Of a DNA stretch of 64,000 nucleotides, positions 51,786 to 61,754 are shown one piece after another (the first letter of the stretch is position 1; each line of letters starts with the position of its first letter). Origin of the DNA: Streptomyces sp. NBC_01217 (GTDB lineage: Bacteria; Actinomycetota; Actinomycetes; Streptomycetales; Streptomycetaceae). The notes below the pieces were generated by a model, which was not told the origin of the DNA, searched no databases, and worked only from the letters and a program-made list of their open reading frames with translations. The DNA lies in NCBI RefSeq assembly GCF_035994185.1, contig NZ_CP108538.1, positions 5,061,501 to 5,125,500 of the forward strand. Direction: 5' to 3'. The translations under genes were made by a program, and so were the position numbers.

Positions 51786-53201
51786 TCACTCCCGCCGCAA
51801 CGCGTCCAGCTGGTCCAGGAACCACTGCTGCGGCGGCAGCGCCACCGCCGCCGCGGCCAGCCGCTGCGTACGCTCGGCCCGCTCGTCGTCCGCCATCGTC
51901 AGCGCCTCGTGCAGCGCCGCCGCCGTCGCCGACACGTCGTACGGATTCACCACGACCGCGTCGCTGCCCAGCTCCTCGTACGCCCCCGCCTCCCGCGACA
52001 GCACCAGCGCGCAGCCGTGGTCGGAGACGACCGGGATCTCCTTGGCGACCAGGTTCATACCGTCACGGATCGGGTTGACGAGCGCTACGTCGGCCAGCCG
52101 GTACGCCGCGAGCGAGCGGGCGAAGTCGTCCTTGACGTGGAGCACGACCGGCGTCCAGCCCGCCGTCCCGTACACGGCGTTGATCTCGTCGGCGACCCGC
52201 TGCACCTCGGCCGTGTAGTCCCGGTACACCGCCAGGTCCTGCCGCGAGGGGTACGCGAAGGCGACATGGACGACGCGCTCGCGCCATTCGGGGCGCTCTT
52301 CGAGAAGCGCGCGGTACGCCAGCAGCCCGCGCACGATGTTCTTGGACAGCTCCGTCCGGTCCACCCGCACGATTGTCCTCCGCCCGGGTCCGATCTGCTC
52401 CCGCAGCGCCGCCATCCGCTCGTCGACATCCGCCTCGTGCGCCCGTCCGCGCAGGAAGCCCTCGTCCGCGCCGAGCCCGTGCACCCCGACCCTGGTCCGG
52501 CCGGTGCCGCCCAGGATCTCCGTACAGCAGCCGACGAAGGCGTCCGCCCAGCGCCGGGTCAGGAAGGCCGCCCGGTCGGCGCCCAGGATGCCGCGCAGCA
52601 GCTGCTCGGCGATGTCGTCGGGGAGCAGGCGGAAGTAGTCCACGGGCGCCCACGGGGTGTGCGAGAAGTGGCCGATCCGCAGGTCGGGGCGGAGCTCGCG
52701 GAGCATGCCGGGCACCAGCGCCAGGTGGTAGTCCTGCACCAGCACCGCCGCGCCCCGCCCCGCCTCCTCGGCGAGCGCCTCGGCGAAGGCCCGGTTGTAC
52801 GTCTCGAACGATGCCCACTGCCGTCGGAACTCCGCGTCGAAGACCGGCTCCAGCGGGGTCTGGTACAGCATGTGGTGGACGAACCAGAGCACCGAATTCG
52901 CGATGCCGTTGTACGCGTCGGCGTGCACGGCCGCGTCGATGTCGAGCATCCGTACACCCTGCTCACCGACCCCGCGCCGCACCGCCTCCCGGTCCCCGTC
53001 GCCGAGCGCGGCGCACACCCACAGCTTGTCCTTGACGGCGCTCAGCCCGGAGACGAGGCCGCCGCCGCCCCGCTTCGTGTCGAGCGTTCCGTCCGTGGCG
53101 AGGGTGTACGACACGGGGCCGCGGTTGGACGCGACGAGAACCTGGGCGTCGGACTCGACAGGGGACGGGGCATCGGACTGGGCTTCGTGCTCGGAGACCA
53201 T
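51786..53201 (-). CDS. otsA: Trehalose-6-phosphate synthase
   Basis: 471 residues, glycosyltransferase family 20. The N-terminal VLVASNRGPVSYT, GGGGLVSGL, VQDYHLALVPGMLR, GHFSHTPWAP and VNPIRDGMNLVAKE motifs match OtsA. It makes trehalose-6-phosphate from a nucleotide-glucose and glucose-6-phosphate. The start ATG 53201 has TAGATT seven bases upstream and no ribosome-binding site, again suggesting leaderless translation. Confidence 0.95.
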   Translation of the reverse strand: MVSEHEAQSDAPSPVESDAQVLVASNRGPVSYTLATDGTLDTKRGGGGLVSGLSAVKDKLWVCAALGDGDREAVRRGVGEQGVRMLDIDAAVHADAYNGIANSVLWFVHHMLYQTPLEPVFDAEFRRQWASFETYNRAFAEALAEEAGRGAAVLVQDYHLALVPGMLRELRPDLRIGHFSHTPWAPVDYFRLLPDDIAEQLLRGILGADRAAFLTRRWADAFVGCCTEILGGTGRTRVGVHGLGADEGFLRGRAHEADVDERMAALREQIGPGRRTIVRVDRTELSKNIVRGLLAYRALLEERPEWRERVVHVAFAYPSRQDLAVYRDYTAEVQRVADEINAVYGTAGWTPVVLHVKDDFARSLAAYRLADVALVNPIRDGMNLVAKEIPVVSDHGCALVLSREAGAYEELGSDAVVVNPYDVSATAAALHEALTMADDERAERTQRLAAAAVALPPQQWFLDQLDALRRE

Positions 53202-53254
53202 GTTGCGGAATCTAGCCAGATCACGAACCGCCCAAACGTGCGAGTCAGGCCACG

Positions 53255-54259
53255 TCAAGCCGCGCGGCGCGAAACGTACTCCTCGATCTCGCGCATCGGG
53301 GGCCGCTCCTCGGTGTCCACCGCATGGGTGCGCGGGACGAAGCCGTCCTCGCCGCGTTCGAACTGGGTGAGCGAAGGCCGTACCAAATGCCCGCGGGACA
53401 AGCGGAGTTGAGCGGTCCGGTAGATCGCCGCCGCCATCCGGCCGAGCGCCTGTTCGTCCTGGTGGCGGTGCTTGCGCACCCCGACGTCGACCTGGGCCAG
53501 CGCGTCCAGACCCACCGTGTGCAGCGCGTCGACCAGGAGGCCCAGCTCCACCCCGTAACCGACGGGGAAGGGCAGCCGCTCCAGCAGCGAGCGGCGCACC
53601 GCGTACTCCCCGCCCAGCGGCTGGACGAAACCGGCCAGCTGCGGCCAGTGCAGATTGAGCAGCGGACGGGCCACCAGCTCGGTGACACGACCGCCCTGGC
53701 CTGCGGTCCTGCCGGAGGCGAGCCCATCGGGATCAGTGCCCAGCGGCCGGTCGTACATCGCCTTCACGAACTGCACGTCCGGGTCGGTCAGCAGCGGCCC
53801 GACGATGCCGGAGACGAAGTCCGCCGAGAAGTCCTTCAGATCGGCGTCGATGAAACAGACGATGTCACCTCCGGTCACCAGGAGCGAGCGCCACAACACC
53901 TCGCCCTTGCCGGGTACGGCGGGTATCCGGGGGAGTATCGCGTCCCGGTGCACCACCCGGGCGCCGGCCTCCCGGGCCACGCGTGCGGTGGCGTCGGTGG
54001 AACCGGAATCGATCACCACGAGTTCATCGACCAGCCGGACCTTCTCCATCAGCTCGCGCCGGATCGTCGCGACGATCTCGCCGACCGTCGCCTCCTCGTT
54101 CAGCGCGGGCAGTACGACGCTCACGCTCCCGCGCCGCCGGTCCCTGGCCTTGGCGGCCAGGAGGCGGTCCAGCGGGCGGTCGGCCGCCGACCAGGAACGC
54201 CTGGTCAGCCAGCGCTCGACCTCTTCCAGCACGGTCGATACTCCCTGTATGTGATCCAT
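53255..54259 (-). CDS. gpgS: Glucosyl-3-phosphoglycerate synthase
   Basis: 334 residues, GT2-type glycosyltransferase. The motif VSVVLPALNEEATVGEIV begins the nucleotide-sugar domain, and the metal-binding FIDADLKDF and later QPLGGEYAVRR and HRHQDEQALG are typical of GpgS/MpgS. It joins glucose to 3-phosphoglycerate, the first step to glucosylglycerate, a compatible solute and polysaccharide primer. GTG 54232 with AGGGAG upstream may be the real start. It lies 53 bases upstream of otsA on the same strand. Confidence 0.9.
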   Translation of the reverse strand: MDHIQGVSTVLEEVERWLTRRSWSAADRPLDRLLAAKARDRRRGSVSVVLPALNEEATVGEIVATIRRELMEKVRLVDELVVIDSGSTDATARVAREAGARVVHRDAILPRIPAVPGKGEVLWRSLLVTGGDIVCFIDADLKDFSADFVSGIVGPLLTDPDVQFVKAMYDRPLGTDPDGLASGRTAGQGGRVTELVARPLLNLHWPQLAGFVQPLGGEYAVRRSLLERLPFPVGYGVELGLLVDALHTVGLDALAQVDVGVRKHRHQDEQALGRMAAAIYRTAQLRLSRGHLVRPSLTQFERGEDGFVPRTHAVDTEERPPMREIEEYVSRRAA

Positions 54260-54387
54260 CTCGCGGTTCGGACGACTATCTCAACTGTCCGGTGCTTCGG
54301 TTACAGTCTTGAACAACGCGGATGGCCGTCGCATGTCGGGGTCAGTCCGCCAATAAATGCCTGGATCGATGATCCAGTGCCACAGCG

Positions 54388-54511
54388 CTCATCCAGAGGG
54401 ACTGAGGGAACGGCCCGTTGAAGTCCCGGCAACCCTCCCGCCGACCGCGAGGTCACGGTGGGGAAGGTGCCAATTCCGTCTTGTGGCGAAATGCGCCGCA
54501 AGGAAGATGAG
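54388..54511 (+). ncRNA. SAM-I (S-box) riboswitch
   Basis: The leader before thrC carries the S-box core: CTCATC (54388-54393) pairs with GATGAG (54506-54511) as P1. Between them are AGAGGGACTGAGGGAACGGC, CCGTTGAAGTCCCGGCAACC and GGTGCCAATTCC, the conserved P2/P3/J elements. The 3' strand of P1 merges into GAGGAG just before the gene, so SAM binding probably limits translation start. Confidence 0.9.
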
Positions 54512-54531
54512 GAGAAAGGGCCTCCGCCATC

Positions 54532-55863
54532 ATGGCTGTCCAGACCGTCGCAGCGAACGCGGCTGCTTCCGCCGATGCCGAATCCGCCGCAGACGCCACT
54601 GCCGAAACCGTCGACCTCGGTGCCGCCGCGGCGCTTTCCTGCCGCGAGTGCGGCGAGCGTTTCGAGCTCGGCCCCATTTTCGCCTGCGCGTCATGTTTCG
54701 GGCCGCTCGAAGTGGCGTACGACCTGCCGAGCGGCTCCCCCGAAGAGCTGAAGAAGCGCATCGAGGCCGGGCCCGACAACATCTGGCGTTACGCGCCGCT
54801 GCTGCCGGTCCCCGCCGATGTCGCGGACAAGCCCAACATCAACCCCGGCTTCACCAAGCTGGTCAAGGCCGACAACCTCGCCCGCGAACTGGGCGTCACC
54901 GGCGGCCTGTACGTCAAGGACGACTCCGGCAACCCGACGCACTCCTTCAAGGACCGCGTCGTCGCCATCGCCGTCGAGGCCGCCCGCGCCTTCGGTTTCA
55001 CCACCCTCTCCTGCTCCTCCACCGGCAACCTCGCCGGTGCGGTGGGCGCAGCCGCCGCCCGCGCCGGCTTCCGCTCCTGCGTGTTCATCCCGCACGACCT
55101 GGAGCAGGGCAAGGTCGTCATGGCCGCGGTGTACGGCGGTGAGCTGGTCGGCATCGAGGGCAACTACGACGACGTCAACCGCTTCTGCTCGGAGCTCATC
55201 GGCGACCCGCTCGGCGAGGGCTGGGGCTTCGTCAACGTCAACCTGCGCCCGTACTACGGCGAGGGCTCCAAGACCCTGGCGTACGAGATCTGCGAGCAGC
55301 TCGGCTGGCGGCTGCCCGACCAGATCGTCATCCCGATCGCATCCGGCTCGCAGCTCACGAAGATCGACAAGGGCCTCCAGGAGCTGATCAAGCTCGGTCT
55401 CGTCGAGGACAGGCCGTACAAGATCTTCGGTGCCCAGGCCGAGGGCTGCTCCCCGGTCTCCACCGCCTTCAAGGCCGGTCACGACGTCGTACGCCCCCAG
55501 AAGCCGAACACCATCGCCAAGTCCCTGGCGATCGGCAACCCGGCCGACGGCCCGTACGTCCTGGACATCGCCCGCCGCACCGGCGGCGCCGTCGAGGACG
55601 TCGACGACGAGCAGGTCGTCGACGCGATCAAGCTGCTGGCGCGCACCGAGGGCATCTTCGCCGAGACGGCGGGCGGGGTGACGGTCGGCGTGACGAAGAA
55701 GCTGATCGAGGCCGGTCTGCTCGACCCGACGCTGACCACCGTCGTCCTCAACACCGGCGACGGCCTCAAGACCCTGGACGCGGTGGCCGCCACCTCGCAG
55801 GCGACCGCGACGATCCGTCCGAGCCTGGACGCGTTCCGCGCCGCCGGCCTCGCCACCAGCTGA
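54532..55863 (+). CDS. thrC: Threonine synthase
   Basis: 443 residues. An N-terminal Cys-rich segment (LSCRECGERFELGPIFACASC) may bind zinc, as in many actinobacterial forms. The PLP lysine is in NPTHSFKDRV. The glycine-rich phosphate loop SSTGNLAGAVG and C-terminal NTGDGLKTLD are typical. It makes threonine from O-phosphohomoserine, the branch point with methionine. A SAM-I riboswitch precedes it. ATG 54532 has AAAGGG about 11 bases upstream. Confidence 0.94.
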   Translation: MAVQTVAANAAASADAESAADATAETVDLGAAAALSCRECGERFELGPIFACASCFGPLEVAYDLPSGSPEELKKRIEAGPDNIWRYAPLLPVPADVADKPNINPGFTKLVKADNLARELGVTGGLYVKDDSGNPTHSFKDRVVAIAVEAARAFGFTTLSCSSTGNLAGAVGAAAARAGFRSCVFIPHDLEQGKVVMAAVYGGELVGIEGNYDDVNRFCSELIGDPLGEGWGFVNVNLRPYYGEGSKTLAYEICEQLGWRLPDQIVIPIASGSQLTKIDKGLQELIKLGLVEDRPYKIFGAQAEGCSPVSTAFKAGHDVVRPQKPNTIAKSLAIGNPADGPYVLDIARRTGGAVEDVDDEQVVDAIKLLARTEGIFAETAGGVTVGVTKKLIEAGLLDPTLTTVVLNTGDGLKTLDAVAATSQATATIRPSLDAFRAAGLATS

Positions 55864-55893
55864 CCACCCGAGACTTCAGGAAGGGCACCCACC

Positions 55894-56172
55894 ATGAGCG
55901 TCAAGGTCCGCATCCCCACCATCCTCCGCACCTACACGGGCGGCCAGGCCGAGGTCCCGGCCGAGGGCTCGACCCTCTCCCAGGTCATCGAGTCCCTGGA
56001 GCGGAACCACCCGGGCATCGCCGCCCGCGTCCTGGACGACCAGGGCAAGCTGCGCCGCTTCGTGAACGTGTACGTCAACGACGACGACGTGCGCTTCGAG
56101 GGCGGGCTGGAGACGGCCACGCCGGACGGCGCCGGCATCTCGATCATCCCGGCCGTCGCGGGCGGCTGCTGA
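55894..56172 (+). CDS. cysO: Sulfur-carrier protein of the CysO/MoaD/ThiS family
   Basis: 92 residues, ubiquitin fold: VKVRIPTILRTYTGGQAEV, VNVYVNDDDVRFEGGLET and C-terminus AVAGGC. The match to mycobacterial CysO is close, but the C-terminus ends in GGC, not GG. Mec-type JAMM hydrolases remove Cys from CysO-Cys, so the encoded Cys may be trimmed. It is 30 bases after thrC. CysO delivers thiocarboxylate sulfur for cysteine synthesis. Confidence 0.85.
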   Translation: MSVKVRIPTILRTYTGGQAEVPAEGSTLSQVIESLERNHPGIAARVLDDQGKLRRFVNVYVNDDDVRFEGGLETATPDGAGISIIPAVAGGC

Positions 56173-56211
56173 CCCCGCGGCCGATCGGCGGCCGACTTCA
56201 CAGCGTCACCG

Positions 56212-56250
56212 GAATTGCCCCCTCTGCGAGAGAAGCGGAGGGGGCAATTC
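56212..56250 (+). terminator. Terminator after cysO
   Basis: Arms 56212-56227 and 56235-56250 pair over 16 bases with one G-U, 40 bases after the stop codon. Confidence 0.85.
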
Positions 56251-56464
56251 TGCATGGTTGAGCGCGGTAGAGTGAGGGAAGTCCCCCCAGCTGCCCGTGC
56301 TGCCCGCATATGAGAATGCGCCCGGCCGCGACAAGAAGCAGCCAAAGTGTTCCATCACCTTGCGCCATAAGTCGCCTTTGCCCGGCCCGACTTGCCCAGG
56401 AACCTCATGAATTCCTCATATTCGGGCGTTCGGTGCTTCCCAGAATTCTCGTCCGATTGACCTG

Positions 56465-56492
56465 TTGCAGAGGGCAGTTGGGCAGATACATT
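56465..56492 (+). promoter_or_regulatory. Candidate promoter of the cold-shock gene
   Basis: TTGCAG, a 16-base spacer and TACATT (56487-56492) would start transcription near 56499, giving a leader of about 107 bases, typical of cold-shock mRNAs. The rest of 56251-56605 shows no gene. Confidence 0.4.
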
Positions 56493-56605
56493 CGGCCGCG
56501 GTCGACGCGTTCCGGCGCACGCACCCTCTCCTGTCGGGGGGTGAGTTCTGACCCGGGTCCGCGAAGTGCGGTCCTGTGCAAGGGCCAGTAATAGGGGAGT
56601 TAGGC

Positions 56606-56812
56606 ATGGCTCAGGGCACCGTCAAGTGGTTCAACGCGGAGAAGGGGTACGGCTTCATCGCGGTCGACGGTGGTGCGGATGTTTTCGTCCACTACAGCGC
56701 GATCCAGATGGACGGGTACCGCACCCTCGAAGAGGGTCAGCGAGTTGAATTCGAGATCTCGCAGGGCCAGAAGGGGCCGCAGGCGGACATGGTCAAGCTC
56801 GCCGTCGGCTGA
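56606..56812 (+). CDS. Cold-shock domain protein (CspA family)
   Basis: 68 residues. RNP1 is [11 protein letters not shown] and RNP2 is DVFVHYSAI; the N-terminus [10 protein letters not shown] is typical. It binds single-stranded RNA and DNA and melts mRNA structure at low temperature. GGGGAG lies upstream of ATG 56606. An IS30-family element begins 36 bases after its stop, where the terminator would be expected. Confidence 0.95.
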   Translation: MAQGTVKWFNAEKGYGFIAVDGGADVFVHYSAIQMDGYRTLEEGQRVEFEISQGQKGPQADMVKLAVG

Positions 56813-56847
56813 GCTCGACGCGGTCGGCCAACGACACTACTCACGCA

Positions 56848-58357
56848 CGGAGGGCCTGTACCCCAGGGCGGGTTCTAGCGATCCCCGCAACACCCTGGTC
56901 TTCAGGGAGTTGCGGGGATCGTGGATTTTGAGGGCTTGAAGGTGAGGTTCTTCGAGGCGCTGGACCGGGAGAACGGCAGTGTCGCGGGGGCTGCTCGGGT
57001 GGTCGGGGTGAGCCGTCACACGGCGGCCGGGTGGGCGCGGAAAGCCGGCGTGCGTGGGCGTGGGAAGCCGGGCGCGGCCGGGCATCCGGGGCGAGTGGAG
57101 TACGACAGGCTTCGCGCGTCCGGGGTCCGGCAGCGGGAGGCCGCGGCACTGGTCGGGGTCCATGAACGCACTGCGCGGGACTGGGACCGTGGTATCAGGA
57201 AGAGCAACGGCGCGCGCCTGCACCCGGACGGGCGCCGGATCGATTACAAGACCGGTGTGACAACCACCAGTGCCGCATCGCGGGAGCCGTCCGTTGCGGC
57301 GGTCGAGGCCGAGCTGCACCACCGGTTCCTGACGGTGGCGGAGCGGGAGTTGATCGCTGACTTGCGTCGTGAGGGTCAATCGCTGCGGGCGATCGGGCGA
57401 GCGCTGAGCCGACCGGCCTCCACGGTCAAGCGGGAGATCGACGCCCATTCGGTCGAGGGCGTCTATCAGCCGCACCGGGCACAGCGGGCGTGGGCGAAGA
57501 GCCGTCCGAGGCCCAAGGCGTCCAAGCTCGCTACGGACGGTCCGCTGCGTGATTACGTCGCCCACAAGCTGCAGCAGCAGTGGTCACCTGAGCAGATCTG
57601 TCACGCTCTGGTCACCGAGTTCCCCGACGACGAGAGCATGCGCGTGAGTCCGGAGACGATCTACCAGGCGATCTACGTGCAGGCCCGTGGCGGACTGCGC
57701 CGTGAAGTCGCGGCAGCGCTGCGCACCGGGCGCACCCGCCGCAAGCCGCACCGCAGCCCGGACCAGCGAACGCGCCGGTTCGTCGACGAGATGGTGATGA
57801 TCTCCGAGCGGCCGCCCGAGGTCGCAGACCGGGCGGTTCCCGGCCACTGGGAAGGCGACCTGATCGTCGGCACCCGCAACGAGAGCGCGATCGTCACCCT
57901 GGTCGAGCGCTCCACCCGCTATGTCATGCTCGGCCACCTGCCCGGCGGGCACACCGCCGAGGAAGTCCGTGACGTGCTGGTGCCCCTGATCCAGACCCTT
58001 CCCGAGCACCTGCGCGGCTCGCTGACCTGGGACCAGGGCTGCGAGATGGCCGCGCACAAGCAGTTCACCGTGTCCACCGGTGTTCCGGTCTACTTCTGCG
58101 ACCCGCACTCACCCTGGCAGCGCGGATCGAACGAGAACACCAACGGCCTGCTACGGCAGTACTTCCCCAAGGGCACCGACCTGTCCGTGCACAGCCCCGA
58201 AGACCTCGAACACGTCGCTCAGCAACTCAACGGCCGCCCACGCAAAACGCTCGGCTGGAAAACTCCAGCCGAGCGTCTGCGTGATCTACTGACGACCACG
58301 TAAGCCATCAGGTGTTGCGAGGACCCCGAGAATCTGCCCAGGGGTACGGGCCCTCCG
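56848..58357 (+). mobile_element. IS30-family insertion sequence, about 1510 bp
   Basis: The element is bounded by 47-base inverted repeats (56848-56894 and 58311-58357) that match at 39 of 47 positions and begin CGGAGGGCC. It carries one transposase gene. Inside the left end, a perfect 13-base-arm hairpin (56879-56891, 56909-56921) covers the transposase start codon and should block expression from outside transcripts. No target duplication of two or three bases is clear. Confidence 0.85.
56921..58303 (+). CDS. IS30-family transposase
   Basis: 460 residues from GTG 56921. N-terminal helix-turn-helix segments (VAGAARVVGVSRHTAAGWARK; LTVAERELIADLRREGQSLRA followed by IGRALSRPASTVKREI) are followed by an rve-type DDE domain: Asp in GHWEGDLIVG, Asp in LTWDQGCEM and Glu in QRGSNENTNGLLRQYFPKG. 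The length is normal and no frameshift is seen, so it may be active. Confidence 0.93.
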   Translation: MDFEGLKVRFFEALDRENGSVAGAARVVGVSRHTAAGWARKAGVRGRGKPGAAGHPGRVEYDRLRASGVRQREAAALVGVHERTARDWDRGIRKSNGARLHPDGRRIDYKTGVTTTSAASREPSVAAVEAELHHRFLTVAERELIADLRREGQSLRAIGRALSRPASTVKREIDAHSVEGVYQPHRAQRAWAKSRPRPKASKLATDGPLRDYVAHKLQQQWSPEQICHALVTEFPDDESMRVSPETIYQAIYVQARGGLRREVAAALRTGRTRRKPHRSPDQRTRRFVDEMVMISERPPEVADRAVPGHWEGDLIVGTRNESAIVTLVERSTRYVMLGHLPGGHTAEEVRDVLVPLIQTLPEHLRGSLTWDQGCEMAAHKQFTVSTGVPVYFCDPHSPWQRGSNENTNGLLRQYFPKGTDLSVHSPEDLEHVAQQLNGRPRKTLGWKTPAERLRDLLTTT

Positions 58358-58472
58358 CGCGTCCGAGTCCGGGCCCGCCCGCGAGCGGTTCTCGTTGTCC
58401 ACACCCCGAGGCCGACGCTTGCGCCCTCCCGTCACCCGACCGCCGCCCCTCATCGAGCCTTCTTCGAAGGCG

Positions 58473-58499
58473 CTTGCACTCTCGGGGGTCGAGTGCTAA
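58473..58499. promoter_or_regulatory. CIRCE operator 1 upstream of groEL2
   Basis: CTTGCACTC-N9-GAGTGCTAA matches the HrcA operator TTAGCACTC-N9-GAGTGCTAA with two changes in the left half. It overlaps the promoter: -35 TTGCAC (58474-58479), a 17-base spacer and -10 TAATCA (58497-58502). HrcA binding should block transcription. Confidence 0.88.
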
Positions 58500-58508
58500 T
58501 CATTGGCG

Positions 58509-60284
<1,776 letters not shown>

Positions 60285-60321
60285 TCCTGACGGATCGGTA
60301 GTTCCTGTACAGCTTTGCCGC

Positions 60322-60355
60322 ATCGGCCCCCGACCAGCTGGTCCCGGGGGCCGAT
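60322..60355. terminator. Terminator after groEL2
   Basis: Perfect 11-base arms (60322-60332, 60345-60355) with a 12-base loop lie 37 bases after groEL2 and between convergent genes. Confidence 0.85.
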
Positions 60356-60377
60356 GTCGTTCTGCGCGCGGGACGCC

Positions 60378-61619
60378 CTACGGGAGCCGGTCGAGGAGCC
60401 AGGTGCAGAGCTCCTCGGTCACGAGGGTGTGGCCCTCGTTCCGGGACGCGAGTTTGAAGTCGTCGAGCCCACTGGCATTCGGCGGGAGTGCGGAGATGTC
60501 CTTGTACAGCTCCTCGTCCGTGTCCGGATCGCCGACGTCGACCGCGCTGACGGCCGGTACGAAACAGTGCGAGCGGATGCGCACATCGGTCTTGAAACCG
60601 AGGAAGGGGTTCAGGGCGTTGAGCCCGTCGGCGAGGATGCCGAACCCTTCCAGCGAGCCGCCGGGCGCGCCGTCGATCGACGGGAGTCCGGACGTGTGCA
60701 CCTCGTTGGTCTTCAGCGTCACCACCCGCAGCTTCGCCACGAGTTCGTGGTCGCCCGGGGCCTGGGTGTAGAGCTTGGTGCCCACGACCGACAGGCCCTT
60801 GCCCTCCAGGGCCAGTTCACCGGGCTGCACATCGGTGCCGGTGCCATTGGCCACGCCGTTGGCGACACCGATCAGCCGCGGCCGGTGCGGCCATTCGCCG
60901 ACGGCCCGCATCTCCGCGAGGAACGCGGCGCGCTCGTCGCTCTGGTCCGGCGTCCCGTCCCACCTGTCGATGTGCCGCCACAGCAGCTGACGCGCGGCCG
61001 GGCTGTTGATCTGGTCGGAGAACCGGCTGTCCAGATCCTTGATGTAGTGCGCGAACGCCTGGAGCGCGATGGGGATCCAGGCGCCCCGGTGCGGGCTGTC
61101 GTACGAGAAGTAGAGCGAGGTCTGGTGGTCGATGCCCTGGCTCTCCATCTTGGCCAGCGCGTGCCGGGTCACGAGCCCGCCCATGCTGAACCCGCCGACG
61201 GCCAGCGGTGTGTTGCTCTGCCGCTCCGCGATGGCGTGCAGGATCGCGGCCTGAGCGGTCCTGGAGTTGTCCAGAATCGACGCACTGCGCTCATGGAAGC
61301 CGAGAAGGATGACGTCGTGTCCGCGGCGGCGGAGTTCGCTGATGAGCGCGTAGTCGCCGAACTCCATGATCTCCCAGGAGAAGTCCAGGCTGCTCGGCCC
61401 GGTGTTGAACCCGTCGGCGAAGATCACGGGCCGCGTGAGACCCGTGTGCCCCTCGCCGTAGTACACCCAGGCGGTACCGCCCGGCAGGTCCCACACGGTG
61501 CTGGGCGGCAGCGGGAGTTCACCGTGCGGCTCGGCGTCCAGACGGGGTCCGGGGGCGAGAGCGATGGGCGGCTTGCTGAGAAGCTCCGAGACGATCTGCT
61601 CGTGGGTGGGTTCGGACAT
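60378..61619 (-). CDS. Alpha/beta hydrolase, esterase/lipase-like
   Basis: 413 residues. The nucleophile Ser is in VGGFSMGGLVTRHAL, with VIFADGFNTGPSSLDFSW as an early strand-turn region. The catalytic acid and His are probably in the C-terminal third (NEGHTLVTEEL). No signal peptide is seen, so it should be cytoplasmic unless exported otherwise. AAAGGGGAG lies before ATG 61619; GTG 61625 is an alternative. The substrate is unknown. Confidence 0.78.
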   Translation of the reverse strand: MSEPTHEQIVSELLSKPPIALAPGPRLDAEPHGELPLPPSTVWDLPGGTAWVYYGEGHTGLTRPVIFADGFNTGPSSLDFSWEIMEFGDYALISELRRRGHDVILLGFHERSASILDNSRTAQAAILHAIAERQSNTPLAVGGFSMGGLVTRHALAKMESQGIDHQTSLYFSYDSPHRGAWIPIALQAFAHYIKDLDSRFSDQINSPAARQLLWRHIDRWDGTPDQSDERAAFLAEMRAVGEWPHRPRLIGVANGVANGTGTDVQPGELALEGKGLSVVGTKLYTQAPGDHELVAKLRVVTLKTNEVHTSGLPSIDGAPGGSLEGFGILADGLNALNPFLGFKTDVRIRSHCFVPAVSAVDVGDPDTDEELYKDISALPPNASGLDDFKLASRNEGHTLVTEELCTWLLDRLP

Positions 61620-61754
61620 GGGCACTCCCCTTTGAGTGGGTTAGTTACGGTGAGCGCCCAGAAGAGCACGTGGAGTAGCTGACCTGAAGGGGGGAGCGGA
61701 TCAAACCACTCCCTGGTGGGAGCCGGTTTCGGACATGCCGGATGAGTTTGCCGG

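Noticed and set aside
56843..58362. Target-site duplication of the IS30 element
   Set aside because: Flanks next to the inverted repeats (GCA on the left, CGC on the right) do not match.
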